Shown here: positions 1-9,047 of the stretch, in pieces | Numbering within the stretch: position 1 is the first letter of the stretch | Layout of the letters: each line of letters starts with the position of its first letter | Assembly: GCA_002424045.1 (NCBI GenBank) | Contig: DIPH01000042.1 | Span: 68,213-118,972 of the forward strand | DNA from: Firmicutes bacterium UBA5493 | GTDB lineage: Bacteria; Bacillota; Limnochordia; Darwinibacteriales; Darwinibacteriaceae | DNA length: 50,760 nt | Direction: 5' to 3' | Notes under the pieces: model-generated | Told to the model about the DNA's origin: nothing | The model's input: the letters and a program-made list of their open reading frames with translations, nothing else | The model's database searches: none | Program-made: the position numbers and the translations under genes

Positions 1-1
1 A

Positions 2-1639
2 ATAAGGTTTGATGGTAGACAGTTGCAGGTTCCAATAGGTACTCTAGTGGGCGAGGTGGCGGCTATGATCCCCGAATCCAAAGGAGCGGTGGTTGCCCGG
101 GTCAACAATGATACTGTGGGCTTCCAGTTCCCTTTGACGGAAGACTGCCAGATAGAGTTCTTGCGCACGGACTCCGAAGACGGCATGCGGGCCTACCGGG
201 CTGGATTGGTTTTTCTATTTGTGAGAGCTGCCTTAGAGGTCATTCCAGGGTGCACCGTTCACATTAAGCATGCCCTAAGCAATGGTCTTTACGGGGAGAT
301 CACCCATACCCAGCCCGTGATCGAAAAGGATATCCGCGCCATCGAAGACCGCATGAGGGCCTTGGTGGAAGAAGACATTCCCTTTGAGCGGCGCCTTGTG
401 CCAGTGGAAGACGCCAAAAGGATTTACTCTGAGCAAGGGTTTGAAGACAAACTACGCCTCTTAAGCCAAAATTCCATGGATGATGTGGTGTTGTACAATT
501 TTGGTTGGTTCCATGACTCCCTGCGAGCGATCTTGGTGCCCAGTAGCGGGTATTTGAAGTATTTTAAACTCCGGTATTACCTTCCTGGTTTTATCCTAGA
601 GTATCCCCGCAGGGCCCACCCAACGCAGATTCGAGACTATGTGGAACAGGGTAAGCTCTTTAACGAATTTTTCAAGGCAGAACGATGGCAGGACAACATC
701 TCCATCCCCACAGTGCCTGCTCTAAATGACTATATACGTCAGGGAGGGTTTGGTGACTTGGTACGCATTTCCGAAGCATACCATGAAAATCAGATCCGAG
801 ACATCGCTCAGCAGATTTCCCGGGAGCGAGATCGCTTGCGCATCATTTTAATTGCTGGTCCATCTAGTTCAGGCAAGACCACCTTCGCACAGAGGCTCAC
901 CGTTCAGTTGAGGGTGGAAGGCTTGTGGCCGGTGGCTATTGGCCTCGATGACTACTTTGTGGACAGACATCTAACGCCCTTGGATGAAGACGGTAATGCA
1001 GACTTTGAGGCCTTGGAAGCTATCGATGTGGAGCTCTTTAACGAGCATCTGACCAAACTGATTCAAGGGGAAGAAGTGCAACTTCCCACCTTCCACTTTC
1101 CAACGGGAACCAGGCAGTGGAACCATAATAAGAAGCTTCAGGTCCGCCGGGATCAACCCATCATCATTGAGGGCATTCACGGGCTTAATGATAAGTTGAC
1201 TGCATCCATTCCCAAAGGTCGTAAGTTCAAGATCTATATCTCAGCCTTAACCAATCTGAACCTGGATTTTCATACCAGGATTCCCACCACCGATGTACGC
1301 ATGCTTAGGCGTATGATTCGAGATAACCAGTTCCGCGGTCATGACGCCAGGGCGACGATTGAACGCTGGCCCCTTGTAACTAGGGGTGAACAGCGCCACA
1401 TCTTCCCCTTCCAGGAGGATGCTGATGTCATGTTTAACTCCACCTTGATCTATGAGATGGCGGTCTTAAAGCCCTTGGCCATGAACCTTCTTGAAGACAT
1501 TACACCAGCCGAACCCCAGTATTCAGAAGCCAGACGCATGCTGCGGTTCTTGAGCCACTTTGTAGCGGTGGAAGACTGGTCTGATATACCCCGCAACTCT
1601 CTCCTACAGGAGTTCATAGGTGGGTCCTGCTTTGAGTAG
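2..1639 (+). CDS. TGS-domain nucleoside (uridine) kinase-like protein, 5' end cut by window
   Basis: Probably phosphorylates a nucleoside such as uridine with ATP or GTP in the cytoplasm. The frame is open to the left edge. Reading from base 2 gives I-R-F-D-G-R-Q-L before the TTG at 23, which fits the start of a TGS domain, so the true start is probably outside the window. The order is TGS and threonyl-tRNA-synthetase-like second domain (first ~230 residues), then a P-loop kinase domain with GPSSSGKTT near residue 280, a GLDDYFVDR segment and a DFEALEAID segment as in uridine kinases. This architecture, about 550 residues, is common in Clostridia and related groups. The substrate has not been fixed by sequence. 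Its stop overlaps the start of the next gene by 20 bases, suggesting co-transcription. Confidence 0.85.
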   Translation: MRFDGRQLQVPIGTLVGEVAAMIPESKGAVVARVNNDTVGFQFPLTEDCQIEFLRTDSEDGMRAYRAGLVFLFVRAALEVIPGCTVHIKHALSNGLYGEITHTQPVIEKDIRAIEDRMRALVEEDIPFERRLVPVEDAKRIYSEQGFEDKLRLLSQNSMDDVVLYNFGWFHDSLRAILVPSSGYLKYFKLRYYLPGFILEYPRRAHPTQIRDYVEQGKLFNEFFKAERWQDNISIPTVPALNDYIRQGGFGDLVRISEAYHENQIRDIAQQISRERDRLRIILIAGPSSSGKTTFAQRLTVQLRVEGLWPVAIGLDDYFVDRHLTPLDEDGNADFEALEAIDVELFNEHLTKLIQGEEVQLPTFHFPTGTRQWNHNKKLQVRRDQPIIIEGIHGLNDKLTASIPKGRKFKIYISALTNLNLDFHTRIPTTDVRMLRRMIRDNQFRGHDARATIERWPLVTRGEQRHIFPFQEDADVMFNSTLIYEMAVLKPLAMNLLEDITPAEPQYSEARRMLRFLSHFVAVEDWSDIPRNSLLQEFIGGSCFE

Positions 1640-3332
1640 ACATTCTACGAAGGTTGTGTTGGTTGCTCTCAATGCGAAATACAGCCATAGCTCCCTAGCT
1701 TTGCGCTACCTAAAGCATTATCTTGAGTCTGGGCACCTTGATCTAGATACCTTGGAATTTAATATAAACCAAGATCCCAAGGCCATACTCGGGGACCTGG
1801 CCCGCAGAAATCCGGATGTAGTTGGGTTTTCCTGTTACATTTGGAACATTGAGTTGATTTTGCCCTTGGTCAGTAACTTGCGGAAGGTGTGTCCGAAGAC
1901 CACAATTATCCTAGGGGGTCCAGAGGTCTCCTTTGACACCGAGTATTGGTTAAGGCGCTACCCTGATATCGATTATCTGATTGCGGGGGAAGGGGAAGAG
2001 GCTCTGCGGAGCTTTCTCGAGGAGTATGGCCAAGCACAGGGTTCCCTTACTCCAAGCCAACTAAAAAGGATTTGCGGCCTTGTCTATCGGCAGGGTGACA
2101 AGGTCATAGAAAACCCTCAAGAGCAGTTGGATTTGGCTTCCATTCCACCGCTTTATGGCGGCGATCTGGGGGATTTGCGGAATAAAATTGTATATTACGA
2201 AACAACTCGTGGCTGTCCCTACTCCTGCGCGTATTGTCTTTCGTCTGTCATGGGCGGCGTGCGTAAGTTTCCAAGAGAACGATCTCTAGAGGAATTGCGA
2301 CGTCTGGCGGAAGCAGGAGTCGAACAGGTCCGTTTTGTGGATCGCACTTTCAACTATGATGCTAAGCGGGCTTATGAGCTCTTGAAGTTCATGATTGAGC
2401 TCCATACTCCCACCCGGTTTCAACTGGAAGTGAGTGGCGATCTTCTCACTACTGAAATTCTGGAGCTTTTAAGGACTGCGCCGGAAAATCGTTTTCAATT
2501 TGAGATCGGAGTTCAATCCACCCATGGGGATACTCTAGATGCTGTCTCCCGACGCACAAACCTAAAGCGCCTTGCTGAGGTTGTGCAATTCTTGAAGGAA
2601 AAGACCACCGTCCGGGTGCTCTTAGATCTGATTGCGGGTCTTCCCGAGGAGGGCTTCTGGCGCTTTGGCCAGTCCTTTGATTTTGTCTACTCCTTGAAGC
2701 CCGATCGGATTCATCTTGGCTTTCTAAAGCTATTACGGGGATCACGGCTCCGGGAGGACGCCGAGAGTTTTGGTTGTGTGTATACAGACGAGGCTCCCTA
2801 TGAAGTATTGGGTACCAAGGATCTCTCCTTTGCGGAGCTTTCCCGTCTTAAGCTAATCGAGGATTTGGTGGATAAGTTCTATGGTCTACGTTTTTCTGGT
2901 TCTCTGGAGTATCTGTGCAAAGATGGATCGCCTTTCCACTTCTTCAATGATTTGGCGGAAAGGTGGGAGAAGGCAGGTTATCATTGGCTTAACCATTCCC
3001 TCGCAGGTCTTTATCGCATCTTGTGGGATCTGTTCGGTACAGAACTAGAACACCCTGACCTTTTACCCTGGCTTTGCCATGATTTTCGCCTCAACGAGCC
3101 GCGAAAAATGACCCCCGCATGGATGGGGGGTCGACAGGACCGTAGTTTGGAAAACCACTTGATCCAATCCGGCCGCATTTTAAAGATCTTGCCCGAACTT
3201 GAAGGCTTAGGGCCTAGAGAAATGGGACGTAGAATTTTTGTGGAGACACTTCACTTTCAAAAAGGCACAGAGCAGGTACTCTTTTATTTCCCCTCAGAAC
3301 GCACGACCGCTCGGACGTTTCGCTTGGAGTAG
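1620..3332 (+). CDS. B12-binding domain radical SAM protein (DUF4080 type)
   Basis: A radical SAM enzyme with an N-terminal cobalamin-binding-like Rossmann domain (about residues 10-140, with ILGGPEVSFD and AGEGEEAL as in this family). The radical SAM domain carries the CxxxCxxC cluster motif in RGCPYSCAYC near residues 199-206. A long C-terminal region fits the DUF4080 group. Members of this architecture do methylations or ring rearrangements, but the substrate here cannot be told. The GTG start at 1620 has AGGAG about 8 bases upstream. A TTG at 1632 preceded by AGGTGGG is an equally good start. The 3' end overlaps the convergent gene's 3' end by 49 bases. Confidence 0.85.
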   Translation: MGPALSRHSTKVVLVALNAKYSHSSLALRYLKHYLESGHLDLDTLEFNINQDPKAILGDLARRNPDVVGFSCYIWNIELILPLVSNLRKVCPKTTIILGGPEVSFDTEYWLRRYPDIDYLIAGEGEEALRSFLEEYGQAQGSLTPSQLKRICGLVYRQGDKVIENPQEQLDLASIPPLYGGDLGDLRNKIVYYETTRGCPYSCAYCLSSVMGGVRKFPRERSLEELRRLAEAGVEQVRFVDRTFNYDAKRAYELLKFMIELHTPTRFQLEVSGDLLTTEILELLRTAPENRFQFEIGVQSTHGDTLDAVSRRTNLKRLAEVVQFLKEKTTVRVLLDLIAGLPEEGFWRFGQSFDFVYSLKPDRIHLGFLKLLRGSRLREDAESFGCVYTDEAPYEVLGTKDLSFAELSRLKLIEDLVDKFYGLRFSGSLEYLCKDGSPFHFFNDLAERWEKAGYHWLNHSLAGLYRILWDLFGTELEHPDLLPWLCHDFRLNEPRKMTPAWMGGRQDRSLENHLIQSGRILKILPELEGLGPREMGRRIFVETLHFQKGTEQVLFYFPSERTTARTFRLE

Positions 3333-4648
3333 GCTCCTAGATCCGAGCCATGACCATGAGCCCAGTAAGCTAGTGGTACTCCCGTTATTTGATAGGTCTG
3401 CTCATCGAGGGATACTAGATCAAAAGAATTCACTTGATGGAGTGCGTGTTTACCTAAAGCTCGCACTCCTTCTTTGATTTCTTCTGTAGAGGAGACCAGG
3501 TAGTTGCCCAAATGCTGACCACCGAGTTTCCAGTTGAATTTCTTGCTGGCTTTGCCTCCTTGAACTGTAAGTTGCGTTGGTGGTTCCCACGGGGCAGCCT
3601 TGAGGCTTTGGGTGTGACTTGCAGCAAAGAGGACTACCGTCCCGAGGTATATGGCATTGGCCCCTAGAGCCAGGGCCTTTAGGCACTGACCCGGTGAGTG
3701 AAAGCCGCCGGAGACAATAAGACTCACCGCATCTTGCACTCCTCTCAGCTTGAGATGTTTCACGGCCCGGCTAAGGCCCATGATGGTAGGTAGTCCAAAG
3801 TCATCCTGTAAGATTGGAGCGGATTTAATTGTAGCTGCCTGGGCACCTTCTAGGGCGAGAAAGTCTACGTTTGCTTCTAGGCAGAGATCAATTTCCCGTT
3901 CAAGATTGTTGGTAAAGGAGAATTTCACTCCCACCGGCACCCCTTGACCCGCTTCTTTTAGGAAACGTACGACTTTGGGAAGATCCTCCGGTTTCCTGAG
4001 AGCGGGTAGCTCCGTGCGGATAAGATGGGGATAGGGAGCTTGAGCCGCCCCTGCACTTGCTCCCTGGCCCAATTGCAGCTCTAGGGCATCGGCCTGCTCC
4101 AACATGTCTAAAGTACGATAAAGAGGTATTCTAGGGTATTGAACGATGAGTCGCTCCGCAAGGGCGCGCTCCTGGGGTAAAAAGGGGCCCTCCCCCGTAT
4201 TGGTGGAGGTTTTGGCTAGGCTACTTCCTAAGGCAAAGGCATATTTCATCCGATCTGTTAATGCCGTTCTGTAAGCCATTCCTGAAATCATCAGTGGGGT
4301 GTCGATACGAAGTGGCCGAGGGGCCTTTGGACCAATCACAACTCCTGTATGGATGGGGATCGTATCGGGAAGGGGCTGGCGGTCTAAATGGGACGAGACA
4401 AACATGAGTCCCTCGAAGTCAAGGAACTTGCGGGGACTGCCCAAGGGACGCTGCAGTACTTCTGCCTTTTCGCTGCGGAGATTCGTTTCCAGAATGTTTT
4501 GCGCTCCGGTGCGTTTGGTTGCAGTGACGAGCTCTGTTAGGTTTTCTACGTATGGATCCGTCATCATTGTCTTGAGCATAAAGCGACTCACTCCGGTGAT
4601 GATGAAACGCAATCCCCAAAGTCCACCCACAAGGCCGAGTGTTCCCAC
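3284..4648 (-). CDS. Membrane-anchored FMN-binding glutamate synthase family protein
   Basis: Resembles the FMN-binding synthase domain of the GltB large subunit, as in B. subtilis YerD-like stand-alone proteins. An N-terminal hydrophobic helix (LGLVGGLWGL) suggests membrane attachment. The barrel follows with SGMAYRTALTDRMK, KTSTNTGEGPF and a glycine-rich phosphate site (VSGGFHSPGQCLKALALGA). No amidotransferase domain and no 3Fe-4S cysteine triad are visible, and no small subunit is nearby, so classical glutamate synthase activity is unlikely. The GTG at 4648 has no ribosome binding site. GGAGGTG at 4681-4687 is instead placed for a CTG at 4675 that would add nine residues (MAKLSSKLF). The 3' end overlaps the radical SAM gene tail-to-tail. 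Confidence 0.8.
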   Translation of the reverse strand: MGTLGLVGGLWGLRFIITGVSRFMLKTMMTDPYVENLTELVTATKRTGAQNILETNLRSEKAEVLQRPLGSPRKFLDFEGLMFVSSHLDRQPLPDTIPIHTGVVIGPKAPRPLRIDTPLMISGMAYRTALTDRMKYAFALGSSLAKTSTNTGEGPFLPQERALAERLIVQYPRIPLYRTLDMLEQADALELQLGQGASAGAAQAPYPHLIRTELPALRKPEDLPKVVRFLKEAGQGVPVGVKFSFTNNLEREIDLCLEANVDFLALEGAQAATIKSAPILQDDFGLPTIMGLSRAVKHLKLRGVQDAVSLIVSGGFHSPGQCLKALALGANAIYLGTVVLFAASHTQSLKAAPWEPPTQLTVQGGKASKKFNWKLGGQHLGNYLVSSTEEIKEGVRALGKHALHQVNSFDLVSLDEQTYQITGVPLAYWAHGHGSDLGAYSKRNVRAVVRSEGK

Positions 4649-4765
4649 GAATAATTTTGATGATAACTTTGCCAGAAGAACACCTCCAGTGAAAAGTGAT
4701 GGGGAAGGAATCCAGTCTAGTCTTGTAGTAATAAGGTAGCGACAATTGTGCTTTAGAGGGTAGTG

Positions 4766-5788
4766 GTGTCAGTGGCGAGTGTGAATGTGACAATTAAGGA
4801 TGTGGCCAAGCGTGCAGGGGTGTCACCCTCCACGGTGAGCCGGGTGATTGCGGATCATCCGCGAATTAGTCCCGAAACCAAAGAAAAGGTGCGGGCTATT
4901 ATGAGCGAATTGGGTTATTATCCCAATGCCATTGCCCGTAGCCTGGTGAATCAGACCAGCAATAGCATTGGGCTGGTTCGTTCCCGTTTGACCGAGGAGA
5001 ATTTTGCCAATCCCTTTTTTCCCGCGGTCATTCAAGGCATCTCCTCTGTGGCCCATAAACATAAGCTCAGTTTGGTTCTCTCCACGGGTAAGACATTTCA
5101 ACAGGAAGATGAAGAATGCCTAAGTCTCCTCAGGCAGCGACGGGTAGACGGGGTGATACTCTTAGCTTCTCATCGGGACGACCAACTTATACCACGTTTG
5201 ACCCAAGATGGTTTTCCCTTCGTGTTGATCGGACGTTATGAGGGTTCAGAGGAAATCAACTGGGTAAATAACGATAATTTTGAAGATGCAAAGACGGCTG
5301 TGCGGTATTTGCTGAACAAGGGTCACACCCAGATAGCATGTCTGGATGGGGATCCTAGGTATGTTGTGAGTGCTGATCGGCTCTTGGGCTACGAAAGGGC
5401 TTTTCTGGATCACAATCTAGAGGTGCCTTCGAACTTGGTGGAACATTCCGAGTTTTCGGTAGAAGGTGGGTATCAGGCTACCCATAGACTCCTGGCTCGT
5501 CAGGAGCCCTTTAGCGCGCTCTTTGCCGTTGATGATGTGGTGGCCATTGGTGCCATGCGGGCCCTGCAAGAACGGGGCATTAAAGTGGGGAGCGACGTTG
5601 CGGTGGTTGGGTTTAATGACACGATCTTAGGCGCATGCGTGCAACCTGCTTTGACCAGTGTCCATGTACCAATTTATGAACTGGGACAAATCGCAGTGCA
5701 GATGTTAACGGCTCAGATTTACGGCTCGGGTGTATACCATCACCATCAAATGCTTCCTGCGAGCCTGGTGGTGAGGGATTCTGCATAG
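4766..5788 (+). CDS. LacI family transcriptional regulator
   Basis: A LacI/GalR DNA-binding repressor or activator. The helix-turn-helix (TIKDVAKRAGVSPSTVSRVI) is at the N-terminus, the hinge follows, and the periplasmic-binding-protein-like sensor domain fills the rest (residues ~60-340). The ligand is probably a sugar or nucleoside but cannot be told. Several in-frame GTG codons (4763, 4766, 4772, 4781) are possible starts. I took 4766 because AGAGGG at 4755-4760 is 5 bases upstream. The gene lies divergent from the FMN protein and is followed after 15 bases by a small exported protein and the M48 protease, so it may control that short operon. There is no sugar transporter or sugar catabolic gene in the window. 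Confidence 0.9.
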   Translation: MSVASVNVTIKDVAKRAGVSPSTVSRVIADHPRISPETKEKVRAIMSELGYYPNAIARSLVNQTSNSIGLVRSRLTEENFANPFFPAVIQGISSVAHKHKLSLVLSTGKTFQQEDEECLSLLRQRRVDGVILLASHRDDQLIPRLTQDGFPFVLIGRYEGSEEINWVNNDNFEDAKTAVRYLLNKGHTQIACLDGDPRYVVSADRLLGYERAFLDHNLEVPSNLVEHSEFSVEGGYQATHRLLARQEPFSALFAVDDVVAIGAMRALQERGIKVGSDVAVVGFNDTILGACVQPALTSVHVPIYELGQIAVQMLTAQIYGSGVYHHHQMLPASLVVRDSA

Positions 5789-5803
5789 AGGAGGGCGGTG
5801 CCT

Positions 5804-6331
5804 GTGGCGAAGTTCAAGCTTGGTAGTAGCATAATCCTAGTTGTGCTCATCACCTTGAGTGTAGTGGGTGCATGTCAGGCCTTCGTTTTCACCGATCCCA
5901 CAGGACTTTATAGTACTACTATTTGGGATCAGTGGGTGTACCAGGCCCACCACAGCACTGCTCAAATCACAGTCTTTTACGGTGAAGGGAATTATGACCT
6001 GCTCTATTTTGAATCCCTAGGCACCGTCGCCGATGACTCTGTGGATCTGCTGGCCGAGCGTTCTATAGAGCTCTATGGAGATCCTGGCGGTCTTGAGAGT
6101 TTTCAGCTGGAGACGCCCCTCAAAACCATGGATGTGGCGGGACAGTCGGGACTCTCCTGCGTTTACACCTATGAGGATGCGCGCGGTAATACGCTGTGGG
6201 AATATCGGGTTTTCTTGTTGCTCCCAGGTAATCAGGGGTTTTCCATAGCTCTAAGTAGCGACAAACCCTGGGTGAGGGAAAACCCTCCACTCCTTGAGGA
6301 TATTCTGGCTAACTGGCGGTGGTTATTGTGA
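5804..6331 (+). CDS. Small exported protein of unknown function
   Basis: Not recognised with confidence. The N-terminus is a signal peptide (MAKFKLGSSIILVVL...VVGACQA). VGAC could be a lipobox, making it a lipoprotein, or ACQA could be a signal peptidase I site. The mature part of about 150 residues begins with FVFTDPTGLYSTTIW and resembles the PsbP/DcrB-like fold in its opening pattern, which is only an inference. The GTG at 5804 is preferred over the one at 5798 because AGAGGAGGG at 5787-5795 is 8 bases before it. Its stop overlaps the GTG start of the M48 protease by 4 bases, so the two are translationally coupled. Confidence 0.7.
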   Translation: MAKFKLGSSIILVVLITLSVVGACQAFVFTDPTGLYSTTIWDQWVYQAHHSTAQITVFYGEGNYDLLYFESLGTVADDSVDLLAERSIELYGDPGGLESFQLETPLKTMDVAGQSGLSCVYTYEDARGNTLWEYRVFLLLPGNQGFSIALSSDKPWVRENPPLLEDILANWRWLL

Positions 6332-7722
6332 AAACTAGTAGGTTGCAAAGATGGTTTGGACCCTGGACAGTGGTGCTTCTGTTTTTCGTGCTACTCTCAG
6401 GTTCGGTGCAGGCTGCATCCTTAGGGGAGCGTTTTGAACGTACGTTAGGTGGAAGCGCAGTGCCTGAGATTTTGAAGCAATATGGGGGGGAGCATGTTTT
6501 ACCCATCGGACAGCGCATGTGGGTGGAAGAGATCTTTCGACGTTTGGTGGAAGTGACCGAGCGAGAAGATGTGGACTACACTCTAACAATACTGAATTCT
6601 TCTGAGCTGAACGCCTTTGCTTTGCCCGGAGGGTATGTTTTCATCACTCGAGGTTTGATCAGTGCAATCGGCCGAGATGAGGCTGAATTGGCAGCTGTCT
6701 TAGGGCATGAGATCACCCATATTGAAAGAAAACATGGCGTTAATGCGGTCTTGCGCCAAATGGGACTGGCAGTGCTCTTAGAGGTTGGTGTCATGACGCT
6801 GGACTTGGCTTCCGCTGATCTACTCAGGGTAGCTAGTGCCACATTATTACAGTTGGTCAGCTTGGGCTGGGGGCGCGAGGCTGAATATGAAGCGGATTTA
6901 TCTGGACAGGCCTTGGCAGTGAAGGCAGGTTTTGACGGAGTCGGGGCCGTGAGCCTTTTAGACGATGTTTTCACTGTAGGTTCGGAGGATTTACCTATGA
7001 AGATTTTTCGCACACATCCCGATACGAGAATTAGAAGGGATCGCCTTGAAGCTGCACTGGTATCGTTTTGGTCTACGCCCGTCGTGGTAGAGGATAGAGA
7101 TGTCGTAGAAAGATTGAATGCGAGCAGGAATTCTAAGCAGGCTAGGCGAAATGATCCAGGTGGTCGATACGTCGTTATCGTACCAGACGAAGGAGCGGGT
7201 TTACACGTCTTTGATCAGCAAGTAAGACAGTACGTAACATGGTTCGAAAACACCAAGGTGCATGATTTTGCCTGGTCTCCTCAAGGACAGTACATAGCGC
7301 TGATTGTCAATGAAGGATCCCAGAGGCAGTTGTGGATTGGCGATCGCTGGGGAAAAAAGACAAAAAGCGTGGGTCTCTCTGGTCAGGCAATTACCGAGAT
7401 GAGCTGGTCACCGCAGGGAAACCAGCTAGCCATACTTGTAGATGGACCAATGGGTTCTGAAGTGATGGTAACCTATCTCGAAGCGGATGTTCTGCTTCAG
7501 GTGGGCGGCGACTTCACAGGCGAGAGCAGTATCTGGCTAGATACGGGACTGTATTTTGCTCATGGAGACATGTGGTATCATACTTCCGCGCCAAAGGTTT
7601 CACCTGTTACCATACGAAATCCCGTGCCCCAGGTCTTGCAGCGGCAAAGGATTCTGTCGCCGACGGTGATCAAAGAAGGAAATACCATCCGCTTGACCAG
7701 ACCGTCTTTGACTATACCATAA
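6328..7722 (+). CDS. Exported M48 family metalloprotease with C-terminal propeller-like region
   Basis: A zinc metalloprotease acting outside the membrane. The signal peptide ends near VLLSGSVQA. The M48 catalytic motif HEITH is at about residues 127-131, and the third zinc ligand lies in GREAEYEADLSG near residue 184. After the protease domain (to ~residue 260) there are two repeats of the PD40/TolB-like propeller kind (FAWSPQGQYIALI and MSWSPQGNQLAIL). M48 proteins more often carry TPR repeats or nothing here, so the combination is unusual. The GTG at 6328 overlaps the previous stop as GTGA. GTG 6319 is an alternative but would lengthen the signal peptide without a better ribosome binding site. 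Confidence 0.85.
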   Translation: MKTSRLQRWFGPWTVVLLFFVLLSGSVQAASLGERFERTLGGSAVPEILKQYGGEHVLPIGQRMWVEEIFRRLVEVTEREDVDYTLTILNSSELNAFALPGGYVFITRGLISAIGRDEAELAAVLGHEITHIERKHGVNAVLRQMGLAVLLEVGVMTLDLASADLLRVASATLLQLVSLGWGREAEYEADLSGQALAVKAGFDGVGAVSLLDDVFTVGSEDLPMKIFRTHPDTRIRRDRLEAALVSFWSTPVVVEDRDVVERLNASRNSKQARRNDPGGRYVVIVPDEGAGLHVFDQQVRQYVTWFENTKVHDFAWSPQGQYIALIVNEGSQRQLWIGDRWGKKTKSVGLSGQAITEMSWSPQGNQLAILVDGPMGSEVMVTYLEADVLLQVGGDFTGESSIWLDTGLYFAHGDMWYHTSAPKVSPVTIRNPVPQVLQRQRILSPTVIKEGNTIRLTRPSLTIP

Positions 7723-7734
7723 AGGGGAGTATAC

Positions 7735-8697
7735 ATGCGGCTATTGGTCACCTGGAAGGATCTCAATGACGAAGATTTGCGGCGAATTGAAAACGAAACC
7801 AAAGCCACCGTCCTGAAAGGATTTACGGAAGAAGAAGCGGTGAAGTGGGCTGCGGACGCGGATGTAATTCTAGGTGGTTTTGTATCATCCCCTATGCTTT
7901 CTGTAGCTGTGAACTGTCGCTGGATGCAAACTCCCTTTGCTGGAGTAGAGGGTATTTTGGCACTTCATTGGGGAAATCCCCACATGATACTCACCAATGG
8001 CCGGGGTACTTTTGGACCGAACATCAGTGAGCAAGTTGTGGGACTCATTCTTAGTTTTAACAGGGGGCTGCATCTAGCCCGGGATAACCAAAACCAAAGA
8101 ATCTGGGAACCGCGTTTACCCATTCCCTTTCGAGAACTGACGGGTTCAACCGTAGGTATTTTGGGTTTCGGTGACATTGGAAGCCATGTAGCAAAAAGGC
8201 TTGCCGGATTTGACTGTAAGGTTCTGGGGTTTCGTCAGCATCCCCAATCAACCGTCAATAGACAAGGTGACGCTGAAGCCATTTATGGAATGGATCGCTT
8301 TGATGAGTTTCTTGGTGCCTTCGATTATCTAGTATGTGCACTTCCTGAAACAGACAAGACCGTTGGGTTCCTAGATGGGAGTCGCTTGCAGAGGCTCCCG
8401 AGACATGCCATTGTTGTCAATGTGGGGAGGGGGAGTTTGATTCCAACCGAGGATCTGATCCAGGCGCTAGAGGAAAAGTGGATCGCCGGAGTGGCTTTAG
8501 ATGTTACATCTCCCGAACCGTTGCCCAGGGATAATCCGCTGTGGACGATGCCTAACGTCATTATCACCCCGCATAATAGTGGGTATACAGCTTTTTTGAA
8601 AAGGCGGGCACTGCAGATCTTCTTTGAAAACTGGGAACATTTTATCGAGACAGGTATCCCCAGGATTAATGTGGTTAGTCATACTCTCGGATACTAG
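7735..8697 (+). CDS. D-2-hydroxyacid dehydrogenase family protein
   Basis: An NAD(P)-dependent oxidoreductase of the D-isomer 2-hydroxyacid dehydrogenase family, reducing a 2-keto acid. The nucleotide-binding motif GILGFGDIGSHVAKRL is near residues 140-155. The catalytic Arg lies in NVGRGSLI, the Glu in DVTSPEPLP, and the His in TPHNSGYT. The length of 320 residues is normal. It starts at ATG 7735 behind AAAGGGGAG and lies 12 bases after the M48 gene, so it may be the last gene of that operon. The substrate cannot be told. It is distinct from the second dehydrogenase at 32860-33828. Confidence 0.88.
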   Translation: MRLLVTWKDLNDEDLRRIENETKATVLKGFTEEEAVKWAADADVILGGFVSSPMLSVAVNCRWMQTPFAGVEGILALHWGNPHMILTNGRGTFGPNISEQVVGLILSFNRGLHLARDNQNQRIWEPRLPIPFRELTGSTVGILGFGDIGSHVAKRLAGFDCKVLGFRQHPQSTVNRQGDAEAIYGMDRFDEFLGAFDYLVCALPETDKTVGFLDGSRLQRLPRHAIVVNVGRGSLIPTEDLIQALEEKWIAGVALDVTSPEPLPRDNPLWTMPNVIITPHNSGYTAFLKRRALQIFFENWEHFIETGIPRINVVSHTLGY

Positions 8698-8701
8698 GAC
8701 C

Positions 8702-8733
8702 GAAATAGAAAAGCACCTTCCGAAGAAGGCGCT
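8702..8733 (-). terminator. Rho-independent terminator of the FmdB gene
   Basis: On the minus strand the stem AGCGCCTTC / GAAGGTGCT closes a UUCG loop (C(UUCG)G type) with one G-U pair, followed by a T-rich tail TTTTCTATTT. It begins five bases after the stop of the FmdB-type gene. Confidence 0.85.
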
Positions 8734-8737
8734 AGCG

Positions 8738-8950
8738 TTAAGAGGCCGGTGTTTCTTTAGATGGACCTGTATCGCTTTTACTGTCATTAATGTAAAAACC
8801 AGACCCTTTGAATATAATGCCCACGGTTTTACTGATTAGACGCTGAACCGGGCCGTCACAAGTTGGACACTGGGTAAGAGGCTTATCCTTAATACCTTGC
8901 TTTTGCTCAAAGTGACCACAATTGGAACATTTATATTCATAGATGGGCAT
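8738..8950 (-). CDS. FmdB family zinc ribbon protein
   Basis: A 70-residue regulatory-type zinc ribbon. It begins MPIYEYKCSNCGHFE, the hallmark of the FmdB/CxxC_CxxC_SSSS family, and has the second pair CPTC about 20 residues later. The C-terminal third is polar and low in complexity (NDSKSDTGPSKE). The family's role is not well established; some members were linked to regulation of amide or formamide use. It is monocistronic: its own sigma-A promoter lies at 8983-9011, AAAGGAGGGG lies before the ATG, and a UUCG terminator follows the stop. Confidence 0.9.
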   Translation of the reverse strand: MPIYEYKCSNCGHFEQKQGIKDKPLTQCPTCDGPVQRLISKTVGIIFKGSGFYINDSKSDTGPSKETPAS

Positions 8951-8982
8951 GGGGCACCCCTCCTTTCAGACATCTAATGACC

Positions 8983-9011
8983 ATTGTACAACTTGTGGGA
9001 ATTGAGTGCAA
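8983..9011 (-). promoter_or_regulatory. Sigma-A promoter of the FmdB gene
   Basis: On the minus strand TTGCAC (9006-9011) and TACAAT (8983-8988) are separated by exactly 17 bases, about 35 bases before the ATG. Confidence 0.7.
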
Positions 9012-9047
9012 CCTGATTAGGGCAATTTTGAGTGAGGAGTCGGCAAA

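Noticed and set aside
4742..4749. ACAATTGT palindrome before the LacI-type gene as its operator
   Set aside because: Eight bases without the central CG typical of LacI-family operators; too short to support.
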